From Halorarius halobius (lineage in GTDB: Archaea > Halobacteriota > Halobacteria > Halobacteriales > Haloarculaceae), in the NCBI RefSeq assembly GCF_024298865.1, contig NZ_CP101161.1, positions 641,227-705,226 of the forward strand: a stretch of DNA of 64,000 nucleotides, in the 5' to 3' direction. The position numbers and the translations under genes are program-made. Below are positions 8,709 through 16,728 of this stretch, one piece after another. The notes under the pieces were generated by a model. It saw nothing but the letters and a program-made list of their open reading frames with translations. It did no database searches and was not told where the DNA came from. The number at the start of each line of letters is the position of its first letter. The stretch's first letter is position 1.

Positions 8709-9566
8709 ATGGCCACCCCCGTCGTCGACCGGCTCCGCCAGCCGGAGTACACCGGCGAGAACCGCTGTACCCCCTGTACCGCCGTCAACATCGTGCTCGC
8801 GGTCTGTCTGTCCGCTGCCGCGGGCTACGCCTGGAGCCTCGCCGTCGGCCCCTGGTGGTGGGTGGCGTTCTGGGGCGTGTTCGGCGTCTCGGTCGCCGCC
8901 ATCTGGCTCCGGGGGTATCTGGTCCCCGGGACGCCCGAGTTGACGAAGCGCTACTTCCCCGACTGGCTACTCGCGTACTTCGACAAGGGGCCGCAGGCGT
9001 CGGGGGGGCTCGCGGCCGGCGCGTCAGACGGGGACCTCCGGACCGACGTCGACCCCGAGTCGCTGTTGCTGTCGGCGGGTGTCGTCGAGCCCTGCGCCCA
9101 GGAGGACGACCTCTGTCTCACCGAGGCGTTCCGCGCGGCGTGGCACGACCGGATGGCCGACCTGCGGGCGGCCGACGCCGACCGCGCGGCGCTGGCCGAC
9201 CAACTGGACATCGACCCGGGGAGCCTCCGGTTCGAGGAACACGACAGCGGGTTCGAGGCGTTCGATGGCGACCGACGCCTCGGCCAGTGGGAGTCGCGGG
9301 CGGCGCTCATTGCGGACCTCGCGGCCGCGGCGGAACTGCCCCAGCACGTCGACGACTGGGACCGACTCGCCGTGAGCGCGAAGGCGCAGGTGCTCGGCGG
9401 CCTCCGGGTGTTCCTCGAGACCTGCCCGACCTGTGAGGGGCAGGTGACCGCCGGCACCGAGGTCGTGGAGTCGTGCTGTCGCTCCCACGAGGTGGTCGCC
9501 GTGGGCTGTCGCGACTGTGACGCGCGCCTGCTGGAGGTACCGTTCCACGACGGACAGGCCGCCTGA
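8709..9566 (+). CDS. haloarchaeal membrane-anchored protein with Cys-rich ends
   Basis: A 285-residue protein. After a short N-terminus with a Cys pair (ENRCTPCTAVN) come two hydrophobic helices (about residues 27-45 and 50-68), then a soluble acidic part. Near the C-terminus are CPTCEGQV, SCCRSHEVVAVGC and RDCDARLLE: six or more Cys in CxxC-like spacing, consistent with a zinc ribbon. A Pro-Glu-Leu-Thr-Lys-Arg-Tyr-Phe-Pro motif follows the membrane part. The family looks restricted to haloarchaea and I do not know its function. The start at 8709 was preferred because the alternative at 8673 adds an unconserved-looking leader. The gene is followed, 45 bp later, by the DUF5783-like gene on the same strand. 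Confidence 0.7.
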   Translation: MATPVVDRLRQPEYTGENRCTPCTAVNIVLAVCLSAAAGYAWSLAVGPWWWVAFWGVFGVSVAAIWLRGYLVPGTPELTKRYFPDWLLAYFDKGPQASGGLAAGASDGDLRTDVDPESLLLSAGVVEPCAQEDDLCLTEAFRAAWHDRMADLRAADADRAALADQLDIDPGSLRFEEHDSGFEAFDGDRRLGQWESRAALIADLAAAAELPQHVDDWDRLAVSAKAQVLGGLRVFLETCPTCEGQVTAGTEVVESCCRSHEVVAVGCRDCDARLLEVPFHDGQAA

Positions 9567-9611
9567 GCGAGCGACCGCCCGACTTTTCTTCCCGAACCGC
9601 CGAGTGGAGGT

Positions 9612-9935
9612 ATGAGCCTGGACCCGGAAACGTTCGAGGAACAGAAGTACGTCGACTACTTCCCGAAACTCCAGCAGGCGTACAAGTCGGCGTTCAACCG
9701 GATGAACGAGCGGTACGACTCCACGCTCGTCCACGGCATCGACCAGTCGATTCTCAACGAGTCGGAGCCCCACTACGAGGGCGACGGCGAGTTCACCGTC
9801 GAACTGCCCGACGACCCCCACGACCGCATCGACGGCGTCGTCGTCGTGAGCGACGAGAAACTCGACGAACTGCTCGACGTGTACGTCGAGGAGCTGAAGA
9901 CCGAGTTGCGGCGCGTGTTCGACGTGCCGGAGTGA
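9612..9935 (+). CDS. DUF5783-like conserved haloarchaeal protein
   Basis: A 107-residue acidic, soluble protein (SLDPETFEEQKYVDYFPKLQQAYKSAFNRMNERYDSTLVHGIDQSILNESEP). The N-terminal half is predicted helical and the second half has beta character (GEFTVELPDDPHDRIDGVVV) ending in an amphipathic helix. I recall this as the haloarchaeal DUF5783 family, of unknown function; the assignment is from memory of the pattern. There is no signal peptide. It is followed by about 195 bp without a gene that contains a conserved-loop hairpin and further partial copies of that loop. Confidence 0.75.
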   Translation: MSLDPETFEEQKYVDYFPKLQQAYKSAFNRMNERYDSTLVHGIDQSILNESEPHYEGDGEFTVELPDDPHDRIDGVVVVSDEKLDELLDVYVEELKTELRRVFDVPE

Positions 9936-10064
9936 CTGCGTGGCGGTCGCTCGCTCCGTTCGGCATTCGGCTCGCGTGGCGCTCCCGCCCACATCGGGGC
10001 GCTCGCTACGCTCACTGACCGCGGCTCGCGGCTCACGACTCGCTAACCTCACCGTTCGCTCCCC

Positions 10065-10089
10065 CGTGGCCTCGCTACGCTCGGCCACG
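10065..10089. repeat. hairpin with conserved 11-nt loop (TCRYTNCRYTC family), copy 1
   Basis: The 7-bp stem CGTGGCC/GGCCACG encloses the loop TCGCTACGCTC. The same loop sequence without a stem occurs at about 10001-10011 in this interval (9936-10131), and TCGCTCCGTTC at about 9950. Copies with unrelated stems but matching loops lie at 24449-24473 and 62884-62990. The element is between two same-strand genes, so it could be a terminator or RNA structure for the upstream gene. No U-run follows it. Confidence 0.6.
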
Positions 10090-10131
10090 CAGGGCACAAC
10101 GCCTAAGCACCGTCACCCCATATCGGCGGAC

Positions 10132-10497
10132 ATGAGCACGGAAAGCGCGGACGGCGAAGACGAGCTTCGGGAGCGCATCTCGAACTTCCTGCGCCGCAAC
10201 TTCCCGCAGATTCAGATGCACGGCGGGAGCGCGGCTATCCAGGACCTCGACCGCGAGGAGGGGTCGGTCACCATCCAGCTGGGCGGCGCCTGCTCCGGCT
10301 GTGGCATCTCCCCCATGACCATCCAGGCCATCAAGTCTCGCATGACCAAGGAGATTCCCGAGATCTCGACGGTCCACGCCGACACCGGCATGGGCGACGG
10401 CGGGAGCGAGGGGATGGCCGGCGGCAACGTCTCGCCGTCGTTCCCGGGCGAGTCTTCGAGCGGCGACGACGACGAAGGACCGGAAGCCCCGTTCTGA
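10132..10497 (+). CDS. NifU C-terminal (NfuA-like) iron-sulfur carrier
   Basis: A 121-residue protein. Residues 10-80 form a NifU C-terminal domain (RERISNFLRRNFPQIQMHGG, then SVTIQLGGACSGCGISPMT) with the CxxC motif (ACSGC) that holds a transferable [4Fe-4S] cluster between two subunits. The role is Fe-S cluster delivery to apoproteins in the cytoplasm. The remaining 40 residues are a Gly/Ser/acidic tail typical of haloarchaeal proteins. I chose ATG 10132 because the longer frame from 9940 crosses the hairpin repeat and encodes nothing conserved. It converges on the small membrane-protein gene downstream. Confidence 0.9.
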   Translation: MSTESADGEDELRERISNFLRRNFPQIQMHGGSAAIQDLDREEGSVTIQLGGACSGCGISPMTIQAIKSRMTKEIPEISTVHADTGMGDGGSEGMAGGNVSPSFPGESSSGDDDEGPEAPF

Positions 10498-10511
10498 CCG
10501 GCCTCCAGTTT

Positions 10512-10793
10512 TCAGCCACGTAGCCGCTGGCCCAGCCACCGGCCCGCGACCACGAGCGCGACGGCGTACGGGAACGTGAACAGCACGACGAGCGGGTAGT
10601 ACAGCGTCCGGGTGAGGCCGGCGACGTTGTGCAGGGCCGTATCGACGAGTAGGGCGGCGGCCACGGCGGGTACGTACACGAGTAGCGTCACGTCGGGCAG
10701 GATGTCGGTGGCGCGGGCGCCGACGAGCGCCAACAGCAGGGTGTACACGCCGAGCACGTCCGGCGCGAGCGGGCGGTCACCGGGGAGCCGCAT
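10512..10793 (-). CDS. small membrane protein, three helices
   Basis: A 93-residue protein (MRLPGDRPLAPDVLGVYTLLLALVGARA) with about three hydrophobic helices and a short basic C-terminus (AGRWLGQRLRG) that is likely cytoplasmic by the positive-inside rule. The start at 10793 is followed directly by a stable frame. The long antisense frame that runs through the sulfatase gene upstream of it is a high-GC artefact. No family recognised. It is divergent from the sulfatase-fold gene with about 140 bp between starts, and convergent with the NfuA-like gene. Confidence 0.6.
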   Translation of the reverse strand: MRLPGDRPLAPDVLGVYTLLLALVGARATDILPDVTLLVYVPAVAAALLVDTALHNVAGLTRTLYYPLVVLFTFPYAVALVVAGRWLGQRLRG

Positions 10794-10931
10794 ACCCCCA
10801 CGTTCACCCGGGGACCGTATCGGTTTTTCGCGGGACCGGGGGCGTCGCGTGGCGGCGTGCGCTCGACCCGAAACGGTGGCAACGCGGGCCATACCACGAG
10901 ATTTATCCACGGCGGGGCGGTTCCTCGGAGT

Positions 10932-12413
10932 ATGCACGACAGTTCGGGCGACAACGTCCTCTTCGTCGTGATGGACACGGTCCGGAAGGACCATCTCACG
11001 CCGTACGGCTACGGCAAGCCCACGACGCCCGGGCTGGAGGAGTTCGCGGCGGAGGCGACCGTCTACGAGGAGGCGGTCGCGCCCGCCCCGTGGACCCTGC
11101 CGGTCCACGCCTCCATGTTCACCGGTCTCTACCCGAGCCAGCACGGCGCGAGCCAGGAACAGCCGTACCTCCCCGACGACGTGGGAACGCTCGCGGAGGC
11201 CATGTCCGCGGCGGGCTACGACACGGCCTGCTACTCCTCGAACGCCTGGATTACCCCCTATACGCGCCTGACCGCCGGGTTCGACGACCAGGACAACTTC
11301 TTCGAGGTGATGCCCGGCGACTTCCTCTCGGGCGCGCTGGCGTCGTTCTGGCAGAAAATCAACGACAACGACCGCATGCGCGCGGTCGCCAACCGCCTCG
11401 TCGAGTTGGGCAACGAGGTCCACGAGTACTTCGCGGGCGGCGAGGGCGCCGACTCGAAGACGCCCGACGTCATCGACAACACCATCGAGTTCGTCGACGA
11501 CTCGGAGGAGTGGTTCGCGTTCATCAACCTGATGGACGCCCACCTCCCCGTCTACCCGCCCGAACAGTACCGCGAGGAGTTCGCCCCCGACGTGGACCCC
11601 ACGGAAGTGTGTCAGAACTCCAAGGAGTACAACTCCGGCGCGCGTGACATCTCCGACGAGGAGTTCGAGGACATCCGCGGGCTGTACGACGCCGAGATTC
11701 GCCACATCGACGCGCAACTCGAGCGGCTGTTCGACCACCTGAAGGCGACCGACCAGTGGGAGGACACGCTGGTCGTCGTCTGTGCGGACCACGGCGAACT
11801 CCACGGCGAACACGGCATCTACGGCCACGAGTTCTGCATCTACGACCCGCTGGTGAACGTCCCGCTCATGCTGAAGGCGCCCGGCGAGGACCCGGGCCGG
11901 AGCGACCAGCAGGTCGAACTGCAGGACCTCTATCACACGGTGCTGGAGTTCGCGGGCGTCGACGCCGTCGGCGAGCCGCTCGACCCGACGCGGTCGCTTC
12001 TGTCGGCCGACTATCGCGAGTTCGCTGACGGCGAGTACGCGTTCGTCGAGTACCACCGGCCCGTGGTCGAGCTCAAACAGCTGGAGACGAAAGCCGAGGA
12101 GGCGGGCATCGACCTCGACGAGGAGTCGCGCTACTACTCGCGGATGCGCGCGGCCCGCCGGACCGACGGGAAGTACATCCGCAACGAGCGCATCGACGAC
12201 GAGGCGTACCGGCTGGACCGCGACCCCGGCGAGACGGAGAACTTGGCGGGCGACCCCGACGAGACGATCGAGGCGGTCGAACGGCGACTCCGCGAGTTCG
12301 AGGAGCGGGTCGGCGAGACGTGGGACGACGACTACGACCCCGACGACGACGTGTTGGACGACATGGACGAGACGACCAAGGACCGCCTCGAGGACCTCGG
12401 CTACATCGAGTAA
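10932..12413 (+). CDS. sulfatase-fold hydrolase/transferase (alkaline phosphatase superfamily)
   Basis: A 493-residue protein of the sulfatase branch of the alkaline phosphatase superfamily. It opens with DNVLFVVMDTVRKDHLTPYGY (first metal-binding Asp) and has the active-site region APAPWTLPVHASMFTGLYPSQHG. At the usual formylglycine position there is no Cys-x-Pro-x-Arg, so it is not a classical sulfatase. The second metal cluster CADHGELHGEHGIYGHE is present. Such genes in haloarchaea often act near cell-surface glycan or lipid genes. The C-terminus is very acidic and ends LEDLGYIE. The next gene, a flippase-like membrane protein, starts 3 bp after the stop, so the pair forms an operon, perhaps modifying or moving a lipid-linked substrate. 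Confidence 0.85.
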   Translation: MHDSSGDNVLFVVMDTVRKDHLTPYGYGKPTTPGLEEFAAEATVYEEAVAPAPWTLPVHASMFTGLYPSQHGASQEQPYLPDDVGTLAEAMSAAGYDTACYSSNAWITPYTRLTAGFDDQDNFFEVMPGDFLSGALASFWQKINDNDRMRAVANRLVELGNEVHEYFAGGEGADSKTPDVIDNTIEFVDDSEEWFAFINLMDAHLPVYPPEQYREEFAPDVDPTEVCQNSKEYNSGARDISDEEFEDIRGLYDAEIRHIDAQLERLFDHLKATDQWEDTLVVVCADHGELHGEHGIYGHEFCIYDPLVNVPLMLKAPGEDPGRSDQQVELQDLYHTVLEFAGVDAVGEPLDPTRSLLSADYREFADGEYAFVEYHRPVVELKQLETKAEEAGIDLDEESRYYSRMRAARRTDGKYIRNERIDDEAYRLDRDPGETENLAGDPDETIEAVERRLREFEERVGETWDDDYDPDDDVLDDMDETTKDRLEDLGYIE

Positions 12414-12416
12414 CGC

Positions 12417-13439
12417 GTGTCCCGCGAGGTACTGGAGTTCGTCGACCGAGAGACCGCCGCCAAGACGCTTCTGGGCTTCCTCATCGCAGGAATCCTGCTG
12501 TACCTGTTCGCCGCGGGCATCGGCCTCGGTGAGGTGTCGCGGGCGCTGTCGGACGCCGACCCCCGATGGCTCGCGGCCGGCTGTCTCTCCACGCTTTTGT
12601 GTCTCGCACTCTGGGGGAAAGCGTGGCAGGTCGTGCTCGGCGTCGCCGGCATCGAGGTGCCGTACCGGCGGCTCGTCGTCACCTACTTCGCCGCGACGTT
12701 CGCCAACTACGTGACGCCGCTCGGGCAGGCCGGCGGCGAGCCGTTCATCGCGTACGTGCTCTCGCGGGACACCGGCGCCACCTACGAGGACTCGCTGGCC
12801 TCCGTCGTCACGGCGGACCTGCTGAACCTCCTGCCGTTCTTCTCGTTTTCGGCGGTGGGGATGTCGGTGCTTCTCGTGCAGGCGGAACTGCCGCCCATCG
12901 CGGAGGGGCTCGCGCGCGGCCTCCTGTTGATGGCGGTCGGCGTCCCGGCCATCGTCGCGGGCGCGTGGCGCTACCGCGAGTGGGTCCGGGGCGGCGTGCT
13001 CCGGGTCGTCGCGCCCGTCGCGCGCATCACCGACCGCGTCTCTGTCGACGGCGTCGGCCGGCGCGTCGACGACCTGTTCGACGCGTTCGACCGCATCGCC
13101 CGCGACCGCGTGGCGCTGGTGAAGGCCATCGTGTTTGCGTACGCCGGGTGGGTGTTCTTCGCGCTCCCGCTGTACGCCGCCGCACAGACGCTCGGCGAAC
13201 CCGTGGGGCTGTTGCTCGTCCTGTTCATCGTGCCGGCCTCCACGCTCGCGGGGTTGACCCCCTCCCCCGGTGGACTGGGCGGCGTCGAGTTCGCCCTCGT
13301 CGCGCTACTGGTCGCGCTCGTCCCGGGCATCGGAACGGCGGCGGCGCTTGCCATCGCGCTCGTCTACCGGCTGATGAGCTACTGGTTCGCCCTGCTTGTG
13401 GGCGGCGGCGCGGCCGTCGCCGTGCTAGTGCGGTCGTGA
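12417..13439 (+). CDS. flippase-like membrane protein (UPF0104 / LPG synthase TM family)
   Basis: A 340-residue integral membrane protein with about eight hydrophobic helices, belonging to the lysylphosphatidylglycerol synthase transmembrane region family, in archaea also seen next to glycosylation genes. Visible hallmarks are YFAATFANYVTPLGQAGGEPF (the family's N-x-x-x-P-x-x-x-G-E motif) and PSPGGLGGVEFALVALLVALVPG near the C-terminus. The start is GTG. It is directly downstream of the sulfatase-fold gene (3-bp gap), so the two probably share one transcript and one pathway. The substrate is not readable from sequence. It converges with the MFS gene that follows. Confidence 0.85.
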   Translation: MSREVLEFVDRETAAKTLLGFLIAGILLYLFAAGIGLGEVSRALSDADPRWLAAGCLSTLLCLALWGKAWQVVLGVAGIEVPYRRLVVTYFAATFANYVTPLGQAGGEPFIAYVLSRDTGATYEDSLASVVTADLLNLLPFFSFSAVGMSVLLVQAELPPIAEGLARGLLLMAVGVPAIVAGAWRYREWVRGGVLRVVAPVARITDRVSVDGVGRRVDDLFDAFDRIARDRVALVKAIVFAYAGWVFFALPLYAAAQTLGEPVGLLLVLFIVPASTLAGLTPSPGGLGGVEFALVALLVALVPGIGTAAALAIALVYRLMSYWFALLVGGGAAVAVLVRS

Positions 13440-13454
13440 GACCGACCGGGAGCG

Positions 13455-14726
13455 TCACCGCTCGTCGACGGTCACGCCGAACGCCGCCGGCGTGGCGTCC
13501 GCGACGGCCGGAAGCCGCCGCAGTCGCGGCCGGACGAGCACGTACAGCCCCGTGACGCTGAAGCCGAACGCGGCCAGCCCCATCGTCGTCGTCGGGCCGA
13601 GCGCCTCCGCGACTGCGCCCCCGAGAAGCGAGCCGAGCGGGAGCGTCGCCCCCGAGGCTGTCCCCTTGACCGACGAGACGCGGGCGAGGCGGTCGGCCGG
13701 GAACACCGTCTGGTTCAGCGTCGACGTGAGCACGCCGCTGGCGCCGGCGGGCACCCACGCGAGGCCAAACAGGACGACCGTGACCGGCGCCGACGGCGCG
13801 TACGCCGCCGCGAGCCAACAGCCGGCCGCGAGCAACTGGGTGAGAAGTACCCGGCCGTAGCCGACGCCTTCGAGGTAGGGGGCGACGAGCGACCCGGCGA
13901 GGCGGCCGACGCCCAGCGCCCCGAGCATCGCGCCGTAGACGGCGGGGCCGCCCAGCGCGTCGCCGAACGCCGGGAGTGTGGCGAGCGTCACGCCCGTCGC
14001 CAGGTTCGCCACCGCGGTCAGCGCCACCAGTTCGACGAACACGCTCCCGCGGAGCGTCTCCACCCCGACGCGCATGTCCTCGAGGTACGACCGGAGCACC
14101 GGTTCGGCGTCGGCCGACCCGTCGGCGTCGTCGTCCGCTGACTCGTCGCGCGCGAGGGCGATGCGGGCGAACAGGAGGCCGGCGAGCGCGAACGTGGCCG
14201 CGTCGACCAGAAACAGCGTCGTCGCGTCGACGACCGCGAGGACGGCGCCGCCCAAGGCGTCGAACACCATGTCCAGCCCGAGCGTGACCGTCGCCAGCGC
14301 GGAGTTGGCCCGCGAGAGCCGCCCCTCGGGGACGATGCGCGGGACGAGCGTCGTCTGCATCGGCGCCATCACCAGCGTCGCCAGCGTCAACACGGGGACG
14401 ACGGCGAACACGACGCCGACGCTCAGCCGGTCGAACGCGGCCGCCAGCGGAAAGGCGAGCACGACGACGCCCTGCACGACCTGCGACCCGACCAGCACGG
14501 GCTTGAGCGGCAGGCGGTCGACGACCGGCCCGGCGAGTATCTGCAACAGCCACGGGAGCAGGAGGACCGCGTTGGCGACGCCCGTGAGCAGCGACGAGCC
14601 GCTCAACTGGAAGACGAGCCACAGGACCGCGACCGAGTAGAGGCTGTCGCCGGCGTTGGTGACGAACTGGCCGGCGAAGAACCGCCGGAAGTTCCGGTTG
14701 CGCCACAGCGACTGGGTGGCGGTCAT
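13455..14726 (-). CDS. MFS transporter
   Basis: A 423-residue major facilitator with about twelve helices, starting at the ATG at 14726 (MTATQSLWRNRNFRRFFAGQFVTNAGDSLYSVAVLWLV), the pattern of the macrolide/enterobactin-exporter-like MFS branch. The loop after helix 2-3 carries the shortened family motif (DRLPLKPVLVGSQ). A charged cytoplasmic loop near the middle (ESADDDADGSADAEP) is rich in Asp. A longer frame reaching 14960 adds a leader with no membrane character. Substrate unknown; drug or metabolite export is the family norm. About 375 bp of gene-free sequence lie upstream. Confidence 0.85.
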   Translation of the reverse strand: MTATQSLWRNRNFRRFFAGQFVTNAGDSLYSVAVLWLVFQLSGSSLLTGVANAVLLLPWLLQILAGPVVDRLPLKPVLVGSQVVQGVVVLAFPLAAAFDRLSVGVVFAVVPVLTLATLVMAPMQTTLVPRIVPEGRLSRANSALATVTLGLDMVFDALGGAVLAVVDATTLFLVDAATFALAGLLFARIALARDESADDDADGSADAEPVLRSYLEDMRVGVETLRGSVFVELVALTAVANLATGVTLATLPAFGDALGGPAVYGAMLGALGVGRLAGSLVAPYLEGVGYGRVLLTQLLAAGCWLAAAYAPSAPVTVVLFGLAWVPAGASGVLTSTLNQTVFPADRLARVSSVKGTASGATLPLGSLLGGAVAEALGPTTTMGLAAFGFSVTGLYVLVRPRLRRLPAVADATPAAFGVTVDER

Positions 14727-15102
14727 CGGCCACCCCCGTCGGTCGGTCCGGAGCGTGGTCGAGAGCGATGCGACTGTCGGAACGGCGAATCGTCGAGCGG
14801 CGGCCGGCGCGTCGCCGGCGCCGCGGCGGAATGCGGCATCTACGTGTGTCTGTGGTGAGTGGACTGCGACTCCAGAACGGAGCGAGGCGGACCCGAGTGC
14901 TGCAGCTATCGGGCCCGCCGCGCGGCGGGCGGCGAGAGGGGGTCGAACACCGGACGACACGCGGGCCGGCGACTCATGGAACGCGTCACGCGAACGTGGA
15001 CGAGACCCGGCTTAGTTCTGGCGGCACCGTGACAGTCAGTCACGACCCGCCACCGGCGACCGACCGCCGCGGGTTTAACCCCCGAGCGCCCCAAGCCGGG
15101 GT
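14727..15102. other. gene-free interval with strong GC palindromes
   Basis: Between the divergent MFS and corrinoid-binding genes no reading frame looks protein-like. The interval contains two strong GC-rich inverted repeats: GCCGGCG-CGT-CGCCGGC at about 14803-14819 and the perfect 18-bp palindrome at 14913-14930. No TATA box is obvious for either gene. Confidence 0.45.
14913..14930. repeat. perfect 18-bp GC palindrome
   Basis: GCCCGCCGCGCGGCGGGC is its own reverse complement. It lies between divergent genes, so it could be a protein-binding site or a cruciform-prone sequence; no second copy was noticed in the window. Confidence 0.5.
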
Positions 15103-16008
15103 ATGCGCGTCGTCACGCTGCTGCCCTCGGCCACGGAAATCGCCTACGCGCTCGGCGTCGAACCGGTCGCCACCAGCCACGAGTGCGACTGGCCGCCCGA
15201 GGCCGCCGACAAGCCCGCAGTCAACTACGCGAACGTCGATCCCGACGCCTCGCCCGACGCTATCAACGAGCAGGTCGCGACGGCCGAACGCGGCGACGGC
15301 GTCTACGGCATCGACCTCGACGCGCTGGAACGGGCCGACCCCGACGTGGTCGTCTCGCAGGGCGTCTGTGACGTCTGTGCGGTCGACTCCGTGCTCGTCG
15401 AGGAGGCCGTCGACGAACTCGGACTCGACTGCGAGGTGGTGACGACCGACCCCCACTCGCTCGACGACGTGTTCGCGGACATCGAGCGACTGGGCCGGGT
15501 GTTCGGCCGCGAGGAGCGCGCCGACGAGGTGGTCGCCGGTCTCCGCGACCGGGTCGACGCGGTCACCGAGCGGGCGCCCGCGGACGGCCCGAGCGTCGCC
15601 GTCCTCGACTGGACCGACCCGGTGATGGTCGCGGGCCACTGGGTGCCGGGGATGGTCACGTCGCTCGGCGCCGAATACGGGCTCGAGGAGCCGGGGCTCG
15701 ACTCGAAACCGCGGGAGTGGAGCGAGGTCCGGGCGTACGACCCCGACGTGCTGGTGGTCGCGCCCTGCGGCTACCAACTGGACCAGACGTTCGACCACCT
15801 CGACACGCTCACCGACCGCGAGGGCTGGCGCGACCTCACGGCAGTCAGCGAGGGCCGGGCGTACGCGATGGACGGCCACCACTACGTCAACCGCCCGGGG
15901 CCGCGGCTGGTGGACACGCTCGAACACCTCGCGGGGCTCCTCTACCCCGACAGCTTCGAGGCGCCGCCCGAGGACGTGGCCCGCCCGCTCGCCCGCCGGG
16001 TGGCCTGA
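15103..16008 (+). CDS. cobalamin-binding periplasmic-type protein without signal peptide (BtuF-like)
   Basis: A 301-residue protein of the cluster 8 / BtuF-like substrate-binding fold: MRVVTLLPSATEIAYALGVEPVATSHECDWP at the N-terminus, then VVVSQGVCDVCAVD and VAPCGYQLDQT, and a C-terminal HHYVNRPGPRLVDTLEHLAGLLYP. The family binds corrinoids or hemes between two lobes. No signal peptide or lipobox is present, so this copy is probably cytoplasmic, as in the widespread archaeal/bacterial stand-alone subfamily. It is followed at 5 bp by the JAMM gene on the same strand, and a hypothetical gene follows that, suggesting one transcript of unrelated functions. Confidence 0.8.
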   Translation: MRVVTLLPSATEIAYALGVEPVATSHECDWPPEAADKPAVNYANVDPDASPDAINEQVATAERGDGVYGIDLDALERADPDVVVSQGVCDVCAVDSVLVEEAVDELGLDCEVVTTDPHSLDDVFADIERLGRVFGREERADEVVAGLRDRVDAVTERAPADGPSVAVLDWTDPVMVAGHWVPGMVTSLGAEYGLEEPGLDSKPREWSEVRAYDPDVLVVAPCGYQLDQTFDHLDTLTDREGWRDLTAVSEGRAYAMDGHHYVNRPGPRLVDTLEHLAGLLYPDSFEAPPEDVARPLARRVA

Positions 16009-16013
16009 CCGCG

Positions 16014-16403
16014 ATGGAACTGGCCGCGGGCGTCCGCGCGGAACTGCTCGCTCACGCCCGCGAGGGCGCCCCGGAGGAGGTGTGTGGCGTCCTCGCCGGC
16101 CGCGGCGACCGGGTGACCGCCATCGAGCGGGTGGCGAACGTCGCGGACACGCCGGGGACACGCTACGAACTCGACCCCGGCGAGCAGGTGGCGGCGATGC
16201 GGGCCATCGAGGAGCGGGGCGAGGAGGTGGTGGGGTTCTATCACTCGCATCCCCGCGGGCCGCCGGCGCCGAGCGCCACCGACGAGCGGCTGGCGACGTG
16301 GCCCGACCATCTCTACTGCATCGTCTCGGTGCCCGACGAGTCGGTACGGGTGTGGCGGTGGACGGGCGAGCAGTTCGACCCCGTGGTGGAAGCCGAAGGC
16401 TGA
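16014..16403 (+). CDS. JAMM/MPN metalloprotease, desampylase-like
   Basis: A 129-residue single-domain JAMM protease. The zinc motif is complete: Glu22 (EEVCGVL), His77-Ser-His79, then seven residues, Ser87 and Asp90 (HSHPRGPPAPSATD). In Haloferax volcanii a JAMM protein of this size (HvJAMM1) removes the ubiquitin-like SAMP modifiers from target proteins and processes SAMP precursors; I infer the same role. A UbaA-type E1, the other half of the sampylation cycle, is encoded 1.4 kb away at 17831-18646. No SAMP with a C-terminal Gly-Gly is in the window. The start codon lies 5 bp after the corrinoid-binding gene. Confidence 0.87.
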   Translation: MELAAGVRAELLAHAREGAPEEVCGVLAGRGDRVTAIERVANVADTPGTRYELDPGEQVAAMRAIEERGEEVVGFYHSHPRGPPAPSATDERLATWPDHLYCIVSVPDESVRVWRWTGEQFDPVVEAEG

Positions 16404-16428
16404 ACCCCGTGCCGACCGAACCGGATGC

Positions 16429-16728
16429 ATGGCCGACCGGACGCTCACGGGCGAGGTGCTCCACGTCGTCGAAGACGGCGAGCAGGCGGAGTACGACCTG
16501 ACCGACGAACTCGCCGAGATGGCGGCCTCGAAGCGTATCCTCGTCGTCCGCGAGGGCGGCCGACCCTCGTGGCTCGAGCGCATCGCGGCGTTCGTCCGGC
16601 GCGACCCCATCGAGGCGGTGACAGTCGTCACCGCGTCGGCCGCCGGGGAGGGCCAGGAGGTGACCGCGGAGGTTCGGGAGACGGAGCTACCGGGCGTCTA
16701 CGTCGCCGAGGAACTCCGGACGCGTTAG
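16429..16728 (+). CDS. conserved hypothetical haloarchaeal protein, 99 aa
   Basis: A 99-residue soluble protein (MADRTLTGEVLHVVEDGEQAEYDLTDELAEMAASKRILVVREGGRPSW and onwards) with alternating short strands and helices. A basic-hydrophobic helix (LERIAAFVRRDPIEA) lies in the middle. No known domain or catalytic motif is visible. It follows the JAMM gene by 25 bp on the same strand and its last 4 bp overlap the 3' end of the convergent histidine kinase gene. Confidence 0.6.
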   Translation: MADRTLTGEVLHVVEDGEQAEYDLTDELAEMAASKRILVVREGGRPSWLERIAAFVRRDPIEAVTVVTASAAGEGQEVTAEVRETELPGVYVAEELRTR